Assembly (NCBI GenBank): GCA_002452325.1
Contig: DKFG01000298.1
Location: 674 to 11,607 of the forward strand
Reading direction: 5' to 3'
Source of the DNA: Geobacter sp. UBA6802
GTDB taxonomy: Bacteria; Desulfobacterota; Desulfuromonadia; Geobacterales; Pseudopelobacteraceae
DNA length: 10,934 nt
Made by a program: the position numbers and the translations under genes
Notes under the pieces: model-generated
What the model was told of the DNA's origin: nothing
The model's database searches: none
What the model saw: the letters and a program-made list of their open reading frames with translations, nothing else
Part shown: piece by piece, positions 7,001 through 10,639 of the stretch
Numbering within the stretch: the first letter of the stretch is position 1
Layout: every line of letters starts with the position of its first letter

Positions 7001-8071
7001 GTAATGAACCGCAAGAGCGTGATCCTTGCGGCATACCGGGCCTTTAAGACTACCCCTGCCGGGATACTTGATCAGGCTGCCATGGAGCAGGCCATGGACG
7101 TAAACGCCTCAGTGAACTTTGAAATGGGGCGGCACAACCTGCCCAAGTGGGCACGCAAGCCGTTGGGACGGACGGTCTACAGCCTGCAGTCGTTTACCTG
7201 GAACACCCTGAACTGGGTCTTTAACCGGCTCACCAGTGGCGAGAAGCGGGATCAGATTGCACTGCTGCGCTATGCCGGGATGATTACCCTGCTGGGTGGC
7301 GTTGCTGCCCTGCCGGGCGGCGATGAACTGGACAAGCTGTACCGCAGGTTGCGGGGCCGCTCCATCAAGGTGGACTTTGAGGCATGGAGCAAAGACAAGG
7401 CCCGCAAGTTTGGCACCCTGGGTGAGATGGTGAATGACTTTGCCTGGCACGGCATGGGCAGCGTGGCTGGTATCAACATCAGCAACAGCATGCGGCTGCA
7501 GATGCCGGTGGTGTCGCAGGTGTTGTCAGATGCCAGTGCAGCAGAGGCGCTGTCAGGCGTTCCCGGCGCGCTGGTGCGTAAGGGAGAACTGTCACTGAAG
7601 TATGCCAAGCGCGGCCAGACTTACCGGGCGGTTGAGGCGGCAGCACCGGAGGCGATCAGCGGGGCGATGCGTGCCGGACGGATGTATAAGAGTGGCGCAA
7701 CTACTGGCGGCGGCAAGGTTATTTTTGATGAAACCGGCCAGCAGTTGAGGTTTTCAGGGCTTGATGCAGTGAAGCGGGGGCTCGGCTTCCAGCCGCTTGA
7801 GCAATCCAAACGGGCCATGCTGACAGATCAGATGCGCAAGATTCAGAGCCATTGGGCTGACGAGAAAAAAACGCTTATGACGGAGTTGATCACGGCCAAG
7901 GGTAAAGAGTGGGACAAGAAACTGACAGAGGTCGGGAAGTTTAACGACGACCTGCAAAAATCCCAGGCAGCCGGGCTGGTGACACCGATCACCAACAGCA
8001 CTATCCGGCGAGGTTTAACCCATAAGCCGAAGGGCAAGGAACTTACCTGGAAACAGCAGTATGGGAATTGA
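2..8071 (+). CDS. Phage polyvalent protein (5'-partial): LPD1, four further zincin domains, ADP-ribosyltransferase, C-terminal polyvalent region
   Basis: Residues are numbered from the ATG at 80. The frame is open to the left edge, and the segment before that ATG (HYEPQYAVINLTK) is conserved LPD1 sequence as I recall the family, so the true N-terminus is missing. Domains in order: LPD1 with H9-E10-x-x-H13 and candidate third ligand E254; zincin A1 (H448-E-L-M-H452, E497); zincin A2 (H702-E-L-V-H706, E751); ART (844 to ~1190, AWHGSP and AYGFGLYFA motifs); zincin C (H1276-E-V-V-H1280); zincin A3 (H1530-E-L-L-H1534, E1590); and ~1,000 residues of the C-terminal region seen in podovirus-like polyvalent proteins. 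Such proteins are thought to travel in the virion and act on host targets after ejection. The zincins may process the chain or cleave host proteins; no substrate is evident. A terminator follows the stop codon. Confidence 0.9.
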   Translation: MRTCDLRLAGAAAHYEPQYAVINLTKMAGAGHLFHEWLHAMDNYFARQDGRAKSEKVVNKRGDLVYPAEKNDMVSDGFRAKGSGVRQEVQDAFLNLMETIWYKTEEYVEDTEKAERFVSRSLEDVTRQLEDIRRNIERERQYGAKKKPATADQLARFDAIAEKLKDPQGQTVEWRHMIGINPDKPIKRGNLGQNRWTNDTFEELGALLREITGRAGFNAEGNSELNYLVSRVRDLHNRHAMLQEARNRDTKTKKLPTAFRQEAYKMDQGRVGDYWTEKWEMLARAGSAYIEDKLSSLGQRNDFLSFGSENKYYRLFGVMPFPEGTEREAINKAFDNLFATIKTKETDKGVALYASMDENTHQIDTEGVDNETDAPDTGADAGERDGRAIPKTDAELRQAIASAGGLAEAQADQVVVADTAEQLQQIAALFGKQVVMYQMPKDGNDPGGFWDPALQDYIFISTKAPQPELVMLGHELMHALKREAPDLYKVLLRLPLTQKIIDQTRQAAERAYGRKLSGPAVKEEAYGNYLSAKFADFKFWEALSRQNPTVFEKAISVARALVKRVLDTIGGKYKTDSYFDDIRKADRVLTNVVSSYASRVGNGAMKRINAQIDVEVKQLVQQGNDATLAAENDKGAANEPEEIRRFREALAEYDGVNIESGAILADDPKGAGFRLVRELAERLGRRVVFYKPDTQGLLLLPQGAVYGSNNIIYINSEASDPHLLILGHELVHSIRKNDEKLFKRLVATVQPLLKNYTAYKERMQKVDPKLTNSGIVEEFLGDFIGEQFIDTKFWDRINQKDPGLFRNMLDAIARILNKIFNAGYPLTHARNYLADLDKAREIAVDFISMASRSKNNPYQPGDEAIKLLSAWHGSPHDHNKFDMSKVGTGEGAQAYGFGLYFAGNREVAEWYKNALSEPKEIVVFPFGDDAEYERTNNGWSGTNGYELNGADAVAADVLADGINLDIKIKYAEQEGENSVWITNRDVPLSQAKEAKQIIDGGEIEHVTRNGRLYQVELAPAEDEYLLWDKSLSEQSEKVKEAIGQIVDEQTSIDDGDSRLWKLSWSMKSSPEFVTGRQIYEAVADQDGQQYASECLHSLGIRGIKYLDGNSRNRPMKDIKKAFLAELPQDADFNDVMELIGTGKFNTDQESFLKALETDDWLGFDYPAQAISAALGNDLNGFDPSQKLRDAVQQLAKDQQFNYVIFNDADVEIVTKFSLNSAPESFTGLKVAALEKAFAGVPFKQGIELVQSVDEIPDKVKADAAKAGVQPWNIEAFVHDGKVWLVAENFSTVSRAEIVALVHEVVHFGQIDELVNLAVDWYKNSPDTEFKQAAQKLLQEEAEKRRLDLNKTADYRVAVQEATARLAESMAAKGVKPGVVLKLVNHLRKLVRKVYGRLKVTDQELAGAVVEMLRVGERRLEQQANDATLKADKAKEVANELVQSDQQRVGAGPGQHQSQGMHNAADKLTGSYENKLGQLQAELERKFGRKVDVVPGRPPEDAAGIRAIADAFGREVIYFKPGTTESPANTITAVAVDNHTIFIREQTDRPKLAILGHELLHTIRKDPEGAKFYEELYNALVPLMDTKQYSKLARTKIEDGYWDDAKDDSANLDIITEDVLADFIGDNFTDWNFWEKVSNQNLPLVDRIMYLLESLIEKAMSAVKRTDGLFPELQKAQQIAADFISKQAQFDTLFSLRSRVAEAADAFPWEQVIPNTREAWLRTINPLDWSRGYRMLQEYAPDHVKALFGAIGGNPYFQAERDPAKLPFVQAGEQREITKMQIMLDMLGYQPGKEDLRGWKDRTIDFFTKWQSGQESTDWEALSQRKFALTKIQQKALDKIFTEGDVMGSEYASLAVARTNPRLRNTPGLDGPVFNLYRDIRDHLKKVQEVRLKWMEHLMMQIPDMTDQERDSHISDLRNRMANVRGWMPRDHGEGRYQAAVHHLFTAEEMNEDWISQELFDKDGEPAGAQYILPYYPGNQAMEVIENRIKEGWSEAKAKVTTTDRGHVVITIKGDTDGAMEDITVALDEALEDKEQQVMVYMRRFGSEGNARDHAEKQLKKDLEKHMPRNYKDGRRYKVSHRVADDLTEDIFQAMKGDMATERALKAALQKALNRGEIDKQEFDELNKELVRDTAEVLMGRGAGRYQIRRAPFLIEGYETEEVMSLYQDYMMGTAGMLSKSAYAMEQYQHLEKADAKVKPWAEEYVFDNLRNMGAGDRFSGDMRAFASLWFMGFKISSALINSTQPYTQGVAELGRRIDKGSALKRIAGAQKSILTGKLSADERQLFDGTVYKVQEMQTALAEVSGHNEGSYTKASKTLHGLTSKSLAIFQKVEVMNRKSVILAAYRAFKTTPAGILDQAAMEQAMDVNASVNFEMGRHNLPKWARKPLGRTVYSLQSFTWNTLNWVFNRLTSGEKRDQIALLRYAGMITLLGGVAALPGGDELDKLYRRLRGRSIKVDFEAWSKDKARKFGTLGEMVNDFAWHGMGSVAGINISNSMRLQMPVVSQVLSDASAAEALSGVPGALVRKGELSLKYAKRGQTYRAVEAAAPEAISGAMRAGRMYKSGATTGGGKVIFDETGQQLRFSGLDAVKRGLGFQPLEQSKRAMLTDQMRKIQSHWADEKKTLMTELITAKGKEWDKKLTEVGKFNDDLQKSQAAGLVTPITNSTIRRGLTHKPKGKELTWKQQYGN
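1110..1247 (+). other. Candidate +1-frame nested ORF, 45 residues, head of A1
   Basis: AAGGAG at 1098-1103 lies 6 bases before an ATG in the frame +1 to the polyprotein. The ORF encodes a charged, Gln-rich, probably helical peptide beginning MKLMHPTQALMLESE and ending RKRIKL. Hand counts of GC at codon positions 1/2/3 in this frame are about 56/33/82%, a normal coding profile, while the polyprotein frame has only 33% GC at its third position here. It may be a small overprinted gene or the relic of a start region carried along with the module. No family is recognised. Confidence 0.35.
1190..1800 (+). other. Zincin repeat A1 (HELMH) within the polyvalent protein
   Basis: First of three homologous modules. 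It has a strand-rich lead-in (FGKQVVMYQ, then DYIFIST), LVMLGHELMHALKRE with H448/E449/H452, and KEEAYGNYLSAKF with E497 49 residues after the first histidine. Next comes FKFWEALSRQNPTVFEKAI, and it ends with DDIRKADRVLTNVVSSYASR. The blocks align with A2 and A3 in the same order. The HExxH plus downstream Glu layout suggests a gluzincin-like metallopeptidase, with activity inferred only from the motif. Confidence 0.75.
1861..1884 (+). repeat. Linker repeat, copy 1 (NDATL)
   Basis: This 24-base stretch matches 4261-4284 at 22 of 24 positions, shares the core AATGATGCTACACT, and encodes QQGNDATL just upstream of the Shine-Dalgarno-like motif of A2. The two copies are exactly 2400 bases apart, and both sit between the end of one domain and the start of an A module. 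Confidence 0.8.
1914..2135 (+). other. Candidate +1-frame nested ORF, 73 residues, head of A2
   Basis: AGGGGG at 1902-1907 lies 6 bases before ATGA, the same layout as at A1 and A3 but with a poorer Shine-Dalgarno match. The product would be Ser/Thr/Asp-rich and disordered-looking (starts MSLKKSDDSEKHLPN). Codon-position GC is about 41/49/68%, which is not a clean coding profile, and the polyprotein frame is clearly functional over the second half. This is the weakest of the three and may be only a decayed copy of the motif. Confidence 0.18.
1965..2560 (+). other. Zincin repeat A2 (HELVH) within the polyvalent protein
   Basis: Second copy of the A module: LGRRVVFYKPD, NNIIYINSE, LLILGHELVHSIRKN with H702/E703/H706, VEEFLGDFIGEQF with E751, TKFWDRINQKDPGLFRNML, and the closing DLDKAREIAVDFISMAS. 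The H-to-E spacing of 49 residues is the same as in A1. A2 is closest to A3 in its closing block and both carry HSIRKN/HTIRKD after the zinc motif, so A2 and A3 look like the more recent duplicates. Confidence 0.75.
2609..3646 (+). other. ADP-ribosyltransferase domain (ART-PolyVal type)
   Basis: Residues 844 to about 1190. It starts AWHGSPHDHNKFD, followed by GTGEGAQAYGFGLYFA, the hallmark opening of ART domains in polyvalent proteins (H846 and the Tyr of GLYFA probably bind NAD). Later blocks LYQVELAP, SLGIRGIKYLDGNSRNRP and FNYVIFNDADVEIVTKF complete the family pattern. By homology it would transfer ADP-ribose from NAD+ to a host molecule; the target is unknown. About 2750-3040 is visibly more AT-rich than the surroundings and may be an insertion between the first and second conserved blocks. 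Confidence 0.8.
3650..4260 (+). other. Zincin C (HEVVH), MPTase-PolyVal-like
   Basis: This begins after the border motif FSLNS, has the strand pair IEAFVHDGKVWLVAENF, then EIVALVHEVVHFGQ with H1276/E1277/H1280. A downstream helix YRVAVQEATARLAES offers a Glu as third ligand, and the segment ends in a basic helical stretch (LRKLVRKVYGRLKV). The 'dGkvwLvaeN' followed by HExxH pattern is typical of the metallopeptidase domain that follows ART domains in polyvalent proteins. It is not a copy of the A repeats. Confidence 0.7.
4261..4284 (+). repeat. Linker repeat, copy 2 (NDATL)
   Basis: Second copy of the linker element, encoding QQANDATL and followed by KADKAKEVANE, whose codons form the strong AAGGAGG upstream of the nested ATG at 4314. 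It differs from copy 1 at two adjacent-region bases (GGGCAAT versus GGCAAAT). Confidence 0.8.
4314..4547 (+). other. Candidate +1-frame nested ORF, 77 residues, head of A3
   Basis: A perfect AGGAGG at 4302-4307 lies 6 bases before ATGA. The 77-residue product (starts MSWYKVINNELVLDPDN, ends PLPMLLAEK) has a normal-looking mix of hydrophobic and polar residues. Hand-counted GC at positions 1/2/3 is about 43/29/73% in this frame, typical of a real gene, against 29% at the third position of the polyprotein frame. The polyprotein linker here is Gln/Gly-rich and looks like an out-of-frame reading, although its second half (ERKFGRKVDVV onward) aligns with A1 and A2. True dual coding is possible. 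No homologous family is recognised. Confidence 0.4.
4430..5065 (+). other. Zincin repeat A3 (HELLH) within the polyvalent protein
   Basis: Third A module: FGREVIYFKPG, NHTIFIREQTD, KLAILGHELLHTIRKD with H1530/E1531/H1534, ITEDVLADFIGDNF with E1590, WNFWEKVSNQNLPLVDRIM, and closing LQKAQQIAADFISKQAQ. The H-to-E spacing is 60 residues against 49 in A1 and A2, because of an insertion around WDDAKDDSANLD. The DNA is more AT-rich and has fewer G/C-ending codons than the flanks, suggesting separate acquisition. It is followed at once by the border motif FSLRS. Confidence 0.75.
5075..8071 (+). other. C-terminal polyvalent-protein region
   Basis: About 1,000 mostly helical residues after the FSLRS motif. 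Recognisable landmarks, in order, are GWMPRDHGEGRY (resembling the YFPL-R-GRY block of related proteins), INSTQPYTQGVAELGRR, FQKVEVMNRKSVILAAYRAF, FEMGRHNLPKWARKPLGRT, QSFTWNTLNWVFNRL and LLGGVAALPGGDELDKLY. This set recurs at the C-terminus of large podovirus-like virion polyvalent proteins (LPD38-like part near the end, by memory of the motif). A weak hydrophobic stretch lies near ALLRYAGMITLLGG. Its role is probably virion packaging, membrane passage or DNA ejection; this is inferred from family context. Confidence 0.6.
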
Positions 8072-8122
8072 CAGGCAGCAGTAAAAACGGTATAGCTTGA
8101 CGCAATAAACGGATCCCGAAAC

Positions 8123-8136
8123 GCGACGACAGTCGC
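8123..8136 (+). other. Small hairpin in the leader of the lysis cassette
   Basis: GCGAC, loop GACA, GTCGC forms a perfect five-pair GC-rich stem between the polyprotein stop codon and the terminator. It lacks a T tract, so it is not a terminator itself. It could be a structural part of a leader RNA or a 3'-end protector; it does not match any riboswitch consensus I know. Confidence 0.4.
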
Positions 8137-8147
8137 CTCTTTGCAGG

Positions 8148-8193
8148 CCCGGATGGTTTGAGATTGATGATCTCTGCTGTCCGGGTTTTTTTT
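8148..8193 (+). terminator. Intrinsic terminator after the polyvalent gene
   Basis: CCCGGA (8148-8153) pairs with TCCGGG (8180-8185). Inside it GAGAT (8160-8164) pairs with ATCTC (8170-8174) around the loop TGATG. Eight T residues follow at 8186-8193. It lies 77 bases after the polyvalent stop and ends only 11 bases before the endolysin ATG, so it separates virion-protein transcription from the lysis genes unless antitermination or read-through occurs. Confidence 0.85.
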
Positions 8194-8204
8194 ATTGGTG
8201 GACC

Positions 8205-8675
8205 ATGCCGACACAAGACCAACTTTTCAAACAGATGACGCCCGACCTCCAGGCGCTGTACGAGCCGTTTTATATGGCTATGTATGAGGCAGGCTTGCCG
8301 TTTGAACTGAATGAGGTTCTCCGTACTCCTGCCACACAAAAAGCATATCACGCACAAGGTAGGCAGCCGCTTTCCGAGGTCAACAGACTCCGCAAAGAGG
8401 CTGGCCTCTACCTACTCGGCCCTGAGGACAACGAGTACGAAGTTACCTGGACACTGAAGAGCCGACACTTTGCCGGTCCTGATGGCCGCGCCAGAGCATT
8501 TGATATTCGTCTGTTAAGGTATGGGAAACCCCACTGGCAAACCAAATGGGACGGAAATAAGAATAGTGTACCCGATTATCTTGAAGCGGCACGCATTGGT
8601 AAGTCTGTTGGCCTTGTTGCTGGTGGGTTGTGGAGTAAACCTGATTACCCTCATTTCCAGTTGGATTTAGTATAA
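8205..8675 (+). CDS. Endolysin, M15-type (VanY/L-alanyl-D-glutamate peptidase-like)
   Basis: A 156-residue protein of usual length for small phage peptidase endolysins. Zinc-site motifs are S86-R-H88-F-A-G...F99-D100-I and, near the end, D147-Y-P-H150-F-Q. H88, D100 and H150 are the likely ligands of the M15 fold, where a peptide bond in peptidoglycan is cut. The H-to-D spacing is longer than the usual SxHxxGxAxD because of a GPDGRA insert seen in some phage members. The block GRQPLSEVNRLRKEAGL corresponds to the family's 'QGRt..g..V..' segment. There is no signal peptide, so it depends on a holin for release. GGTGG at 8197-8201 is a close and imperfect ribosome binding site. The stop shares one base with the next start (TAATG). 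Confidence 0.85.
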   Translation: MPTQDQLFKQMTPDLQALYEPFYMAMYEAGLPFELNEVLRTPATQKAYHAQGRQPLSEVNRLRKEAGLYLLGPEDNEYEVTWTLKSRHFAGPDGRARAFDIRLLRYGKPHWQTKWDGNKNSVPDYLEAARIGKSVGLVAGGLWSKPDYPHFQLDLV

Positions 8676-8899
8676 TGGACTTTCTAAAAGACGATCATAC
8701 AAAGCAGTATAGCTTAAGCCGTATCAGCATCTTGTTGGTGCTAGGTATGATTCTTATTTATGCCGGTGTGCAGGTATGGAAAACCGGCACCCTACCTGAT
8801 CTAGGGAACGGCTGGTTGACGTATCTGCTGGGACAGTACGGGTTAAACAAGACCGCATCCACAGTGGCTGAAGTCAAAGGAACTAAAAATGGAGCGTAA
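8675..8899 (+). CDS. Small one-TM membrane protein, putative holin
   Basis: A 74-residue protein with a polar N-terminus (MDFLKDDHTKQYS), one clear transmembrane helix at about residues 17-35 (ISILLVLGMILIYAGVQVW), then a weaker amphipathic segment (GWLTYLLGQYGLNK) and a short charged tail. Its start overlaps the endolysin stop by one base, so the two are likely translated together. Size, membrane topology and position directly after the endolysin make a holin or lysis-timing protein the best guess. No specific holin family motif is visible, so the call rests on context. Confidence 0.5.
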   Translation: MDFLKDDHTKQYSLSRISILLVLGMILIYAGVQVWKTGTLPDLGNGWLTYLLGQYGLNKTASTVAEVKGTKNGA

Positions 8900-9017
8900 A
8901 CAGTTCTGCGGCAACTGCCACTATTTTGAGCGATCCGAGTGTTGGTGTTACAGCCTGAACAACCACCGCAAGCCCCTTAACCACATCTGCAGTGATTACA
9001 CGGAGCGGAAATGTTAA
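8889..9017 (+). CDS. Cys-rich miniprotein 1 (putative zinc ribbon, 42 aa)
   Basis: A 42-residue ORF starting at ATG 8889, overlapping the end of the holin gene by 11 bases and the start of the receiver-domain gene by 7. Cysteines are at 7, 10, 18, 20, 34 and 42: FCGNCHYF, ECWCY and HICSDY. The C-x2-C-H-Y-F start followed by C-x-C and a later Cys is the pattern of small phage zinc-ribbon-like proteins of unknown role. It sits exactly between two coupled genes, filling a gap that would otherwise have no gene, which supports it being real. The function is unknown; metal binding is inferred from the cysteines. Confidence 0.6.
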   Translation: MERKQFCGNCHYFERSECWCYSLNNHRKPLNHICSDYTERKC

Positions 9018-9361
9018 TCTATGTGTTAGATGACGAGCCTATTGAGCGCAACTGCTGGCAGTTTCAGGAGGACGCCGAATGTAACATTCAAACCTTCGGT
9101 GAGTTCACGGACTTCCAGGCTGCCATGCAAACCATCACCCCTGATGCAGTTGTGATTGACCTGGTTATGCCGTTGCACCCCGGCACAGAAGTGTGCGAGT
9201 GGCTGCTGAATAATTTCCCAGATGTCCCGCGTTTTGTCTGTTCAGGCTTGGATCATCCGAAGTACGAGATATTTGCAAAGTACGGCTGTAAAGCCACTTT
9301 CATTCCAAAATCTACCGCATTTCCCGACCGACTGGAGGTGATTCGTGGCTGTAAATCTTGA
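9011..9361 (+). CDS. Stand-alone response-regulator receiver (CheY-like) domain
   Basis: 116 residues, one receiver domain with no output domain. All key positions are present with CheY-like spacing: acidic pair D7-D8 (VLDDEP), phospho-acceptor D50 in VVIDLVMP, S78 in FVCSGLDHP (the conserved Ser/Thr) and K100 in TFIPKS. By family it would accept phosphate from a histidine kinase and signal by protein-protein contact. No kinase is in the window, so a host kinase or small phosphodonor is implied. GGAG at 9002-9005 is the ribosome binding site. It overlaps Cys-rich miniprotein 1 upstream and the coiled-coil membrane protein by 17 bases downstream, placing it firmly in the lysis transcript. A receiver domain there is unusual. 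Confidence 0.85.
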   Translation: MLIYVLDDEPIERNCWQFQEDAECNIQTFGEFTDFQAAMQTITPDAVVIDLVMPLHPGTEVCEWLLNNFPDVPRFVCSGLDHPKYEIFAKYGCKATFIPKSTAFPDRLEVIRGCKS

Positions 9362-9935
9362 GGAGCTTGCAATCAACAGCATCAGACAGAACGCAGAGAT
9401 TACCGTCAGGCTGGCATCTATCGAGACGGCCCTGCTGGATTCAGTCAAGCGGTCCGAGAAAAGGGACGAACAGATCGCCCTGATGCTGCAGCGTGTGTCG
9501 CTGATTGAGGAACGGTTGTCTCGAAGCGTAACTGATAGAGAAGAGACAGATGAACGAGTGGATGAGATCGAAGAGACGCTAGACAGACTGATCGACGCCA
9601 TTGGGCAGCATGCACAGCAATGCACTACGCATATCAACGGACACTGCGACGACTGCGATAATGACCACCGTATCGGCACGCTGGAAACCACCAGCGAACG
9701 GTTGACTAAAGCTGTTGATGAACTGGTGGAAAAGGTACGGGCGCTGACCGATGATACGAAGCTGAACGAGGTACGCCGGTTGGCAACTACTGATTATGGC
9801 CTAGGGTTCTTTAAGTTCATGCTCTCCAGCTGGGGTATCTGGTGGATCGTGATAGTCACCATGTCGGCAGGGCTGGCGTTCTGGGCGCATTACGCACACA
9901 TCCGCAACGCTTACGAGTGGATCACATTCCAGTAA
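9345..9935 (+). CDS. Coiled-coil protein with C-terminal TM helix and Cys/His cluster
   Basis: 196 residues from GTG 9345, chosen because GGAGG lies 6 bases upstream and the start is coupled to the receiver gene. Residues ~1-90 and ~110-150 are heptad-rich coiled coil (IEERLSRSV, DERVDEIEETLDRLIDAI, ERLTKAVDELVEKVRAL). Between them C93-x2-H96-x3-H100-C101-x2-C104 could bind metal or act as a redox site. A single hydrophobic helix spans about 163-183 (WGIWWIVIVTMSAGLAFWAHY), leaving a short tail. The layout, coiled coil then C-terminal TM, resembles XhlA-type haemolysin/holin partners but is about twice as long. It may be a holin partner, an antiholin or a tethered partner of the receiver domain. 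Confidence 0.7.
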   Translation: MAVNLEELAINSIRQNAEITVRLASIETALLDSVKRSEKRDEQIALMLQRVSLIEERLSRSVTDREETDERVDEIEETLDRLIDAIGQHAQQCTTHINGHCDDCDNDHRIGTLETTSERLTKAVDELVEKVRALTDDTKLNEVRRLATTDYGLGFFKFMLSSWGIWWIVIVTMSAGLAFWAHYAHIRNAYEWITFQ

Positions 9936-9948
9936 AAGGAGAAACATC

Positions 9949-10038
9949 ATGCCAAACAAAGACGGCAAGGGACCACACGGCAAGGGACCAAAGCCAGGCA
10001 AAGGCAAAGGCAGCTGTAAAGGAGGCAAGGGCAAATGA
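9949..10038 (+). CDS. 29-residue Gly/Lys-rich peptide resembling the DUF5320 N-terminus
   Basis: ATG at 9949 has AGGAG at 9937-9941, a good ribosome binding site. The peptide starts MPNKDGKGPHGKGPKPGKGK and has one Cys (GSCKGG). The M-P-x-x-D-G-x-G-P-x-G-x-G-P spacing is that of the DUF5320 family N-terminus (MPxxDGTGPxGxGPxTGRGxGxC), here with lysines replacing several residues and the rest of the protein absent. It also carries the AGGAGG (10020-10025) that serves the next gene, and its stop overlaps that gene's start as ATGA. It may be a basic peptide with its own role or mainly a translational coupler. Confidence 0.6.
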   Translation: MPNKDGKGPHGKGPKPGKGKGSCKGGKGK

Positions 10039-10178
10039 ATACCTGTGCAACCTGCTTTCTGTGGCACCCTGCAAAGAAGTATTGCTCGTTAGATGGCAAA
10101 CAACAAGAAGGCTGCATAGCCAACTACATGCCGATCAATAAGAAAGCCGACGATGGAAATACTGATAGCGATAGATAA
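10035..10178 (+). CDS. Cys-rich miniprotein 2 (putative zinc ribbon, 47 aa)
   Basis: 47 residues from ATG 10035, overlapping the previous stop (ATGA), with AGGAGG nine bases upstream. Cysteines are at 4, 7, 17 and 27: MNTCATCFLWHP, KYCSLDG and EGCIANYMP. C-x2-C-x9-C-x9-C is a plausible four-cysteine zinc site and resembles many small phage proteins of unknown function. The C-terminal part is polar (KKADDGNTDSDR). It overlaps the i-spanin start by 26 bases in another frame. Confidence 0.6.
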   Translation: MNTCATCFLWHPAKKYCSLDGKQQEGCIANYMPINKKADDGNTDSDR

Positions 10179-10521
10179 TTTTTTACAGTTATCACTTGTC
10201 AGGTGGTTTTTACTCGTTTCCACTCTGGGCCTGATGATAGCAGCTGGAATGTACCGGGCACAGCTGAGCATCACCGAACTACAGCTGAAGGCAGCGAAAG
10301 GCAACATCGCCAGCTATGCAGCCTACATCGAGACGCAGAACGCTGCAGTCATAAAGGCAGGGTCAGACTATGAGCAAGCCGAGAAAAAGGCTCTGGCGGC
10401 GAATGAGAAAGCGGCAGAGTTGAAAAGGGAGCTTGAACGTCTGGGCGGGATCTCAATTGTGCCCAGCAGCTGCGAGATTATGGTAATGCAGGCCATTAAC
10501 GAGGTGAGGCGTGGAAACTAA
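10153..10521 (+). CDS. i-spanin (Rz-like inner-membrane spanin subunit)
   Basis: 122 residues with an N-terminal membrane anchor at about 15-34 (LVRWFLLVSTLGLMIAAGMY) and a long Ala/Glu/Lys-rich periplasmic coiled coil at about 36-96. A C-terminal segment IVPSSCEIMVMQAINEVR resembles the end of Rz-type proteins. Spanins join inner and outer membranes and fuse them in the last step of lysis of Gram-negative hosts. The companion lipoprotein lies just downstream, which strengthens the call. The ribosome binding site is weak, so translation probably depends on the overlapping upstream gene. Confidence 0.8.
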   Translation: MEILIAIDNFLQLSLVRWFLLVSTLGLMIAAGMYRAQLSITELQLKAAKGNIASYAAYIETQNAAVIKAGSDYEQAEKKALAANEKAAELKRELERLGGISIVPSSCEIMVMQAINEVRRGN

Positions 10522-10639
10522 AGCCTGCTTTGGCATACTGTGTCAAGACTGCAAAGAGTTCTTTTCATGCCCCGAACATTGGGGCGACCCAGACCAATGG
10601 AGGGACGATGAAGACAACAATCCTGTTGGCCCTGTGTAG
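10511..10639 (+). CDS. Cys-rich miniprotein 3 (42 aa)
   Basis: 42 residues from GTG 10511, preceded by GAGG repeats at 10501-10509, overlapping the i-spanin end by 11 bases and the o-spanin start by 32. Cysteines are at 6, 11, 14 and 20 (KACFGILCQDCKEFFSCPEHW), followed by an acidic Asp/Trp-rich tail (GDPDQWRDDEDNNP). The C-x4-C-x2-C-x5-C cluster could bind one metal ion. It bridges the two spanin genes in the third frame. No function is recognised. A GTG start lowers certainty a little. Confidence 0.5.
   Translation: METKACFGILCQDCKEFFSCPEHWGDPDQWRDDEDNNPVGPV

Noticed and set aside
5186..7957. Numerous 60-160 codon minus-strand frames opposite the C-terminal region
   Set aside because: They are shadows of the polyvalent gene, with no ribosome binding sites or recognisable domains.
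8097..8125. TTGACG as a -35 box for a lysis promoter
   Set aside because: At 16-18 bases downstream there is only AACGCG-like sequence and no -10 element.
8101..8193. Riboswitch (GEMM/c-di-GMP or similar) in the leader before the endolysin
   Set aside because: The small hairpin and terminator are real, but the conserved loop and junction bases of the riboswitch classes I know are absent.
10530..10607. Longer o-spanin from an upstream in-frame ATG
   Set aside because: The extra residues would bury the lipoprotein signal, and the ribosome binding site is at the downstream ATG.
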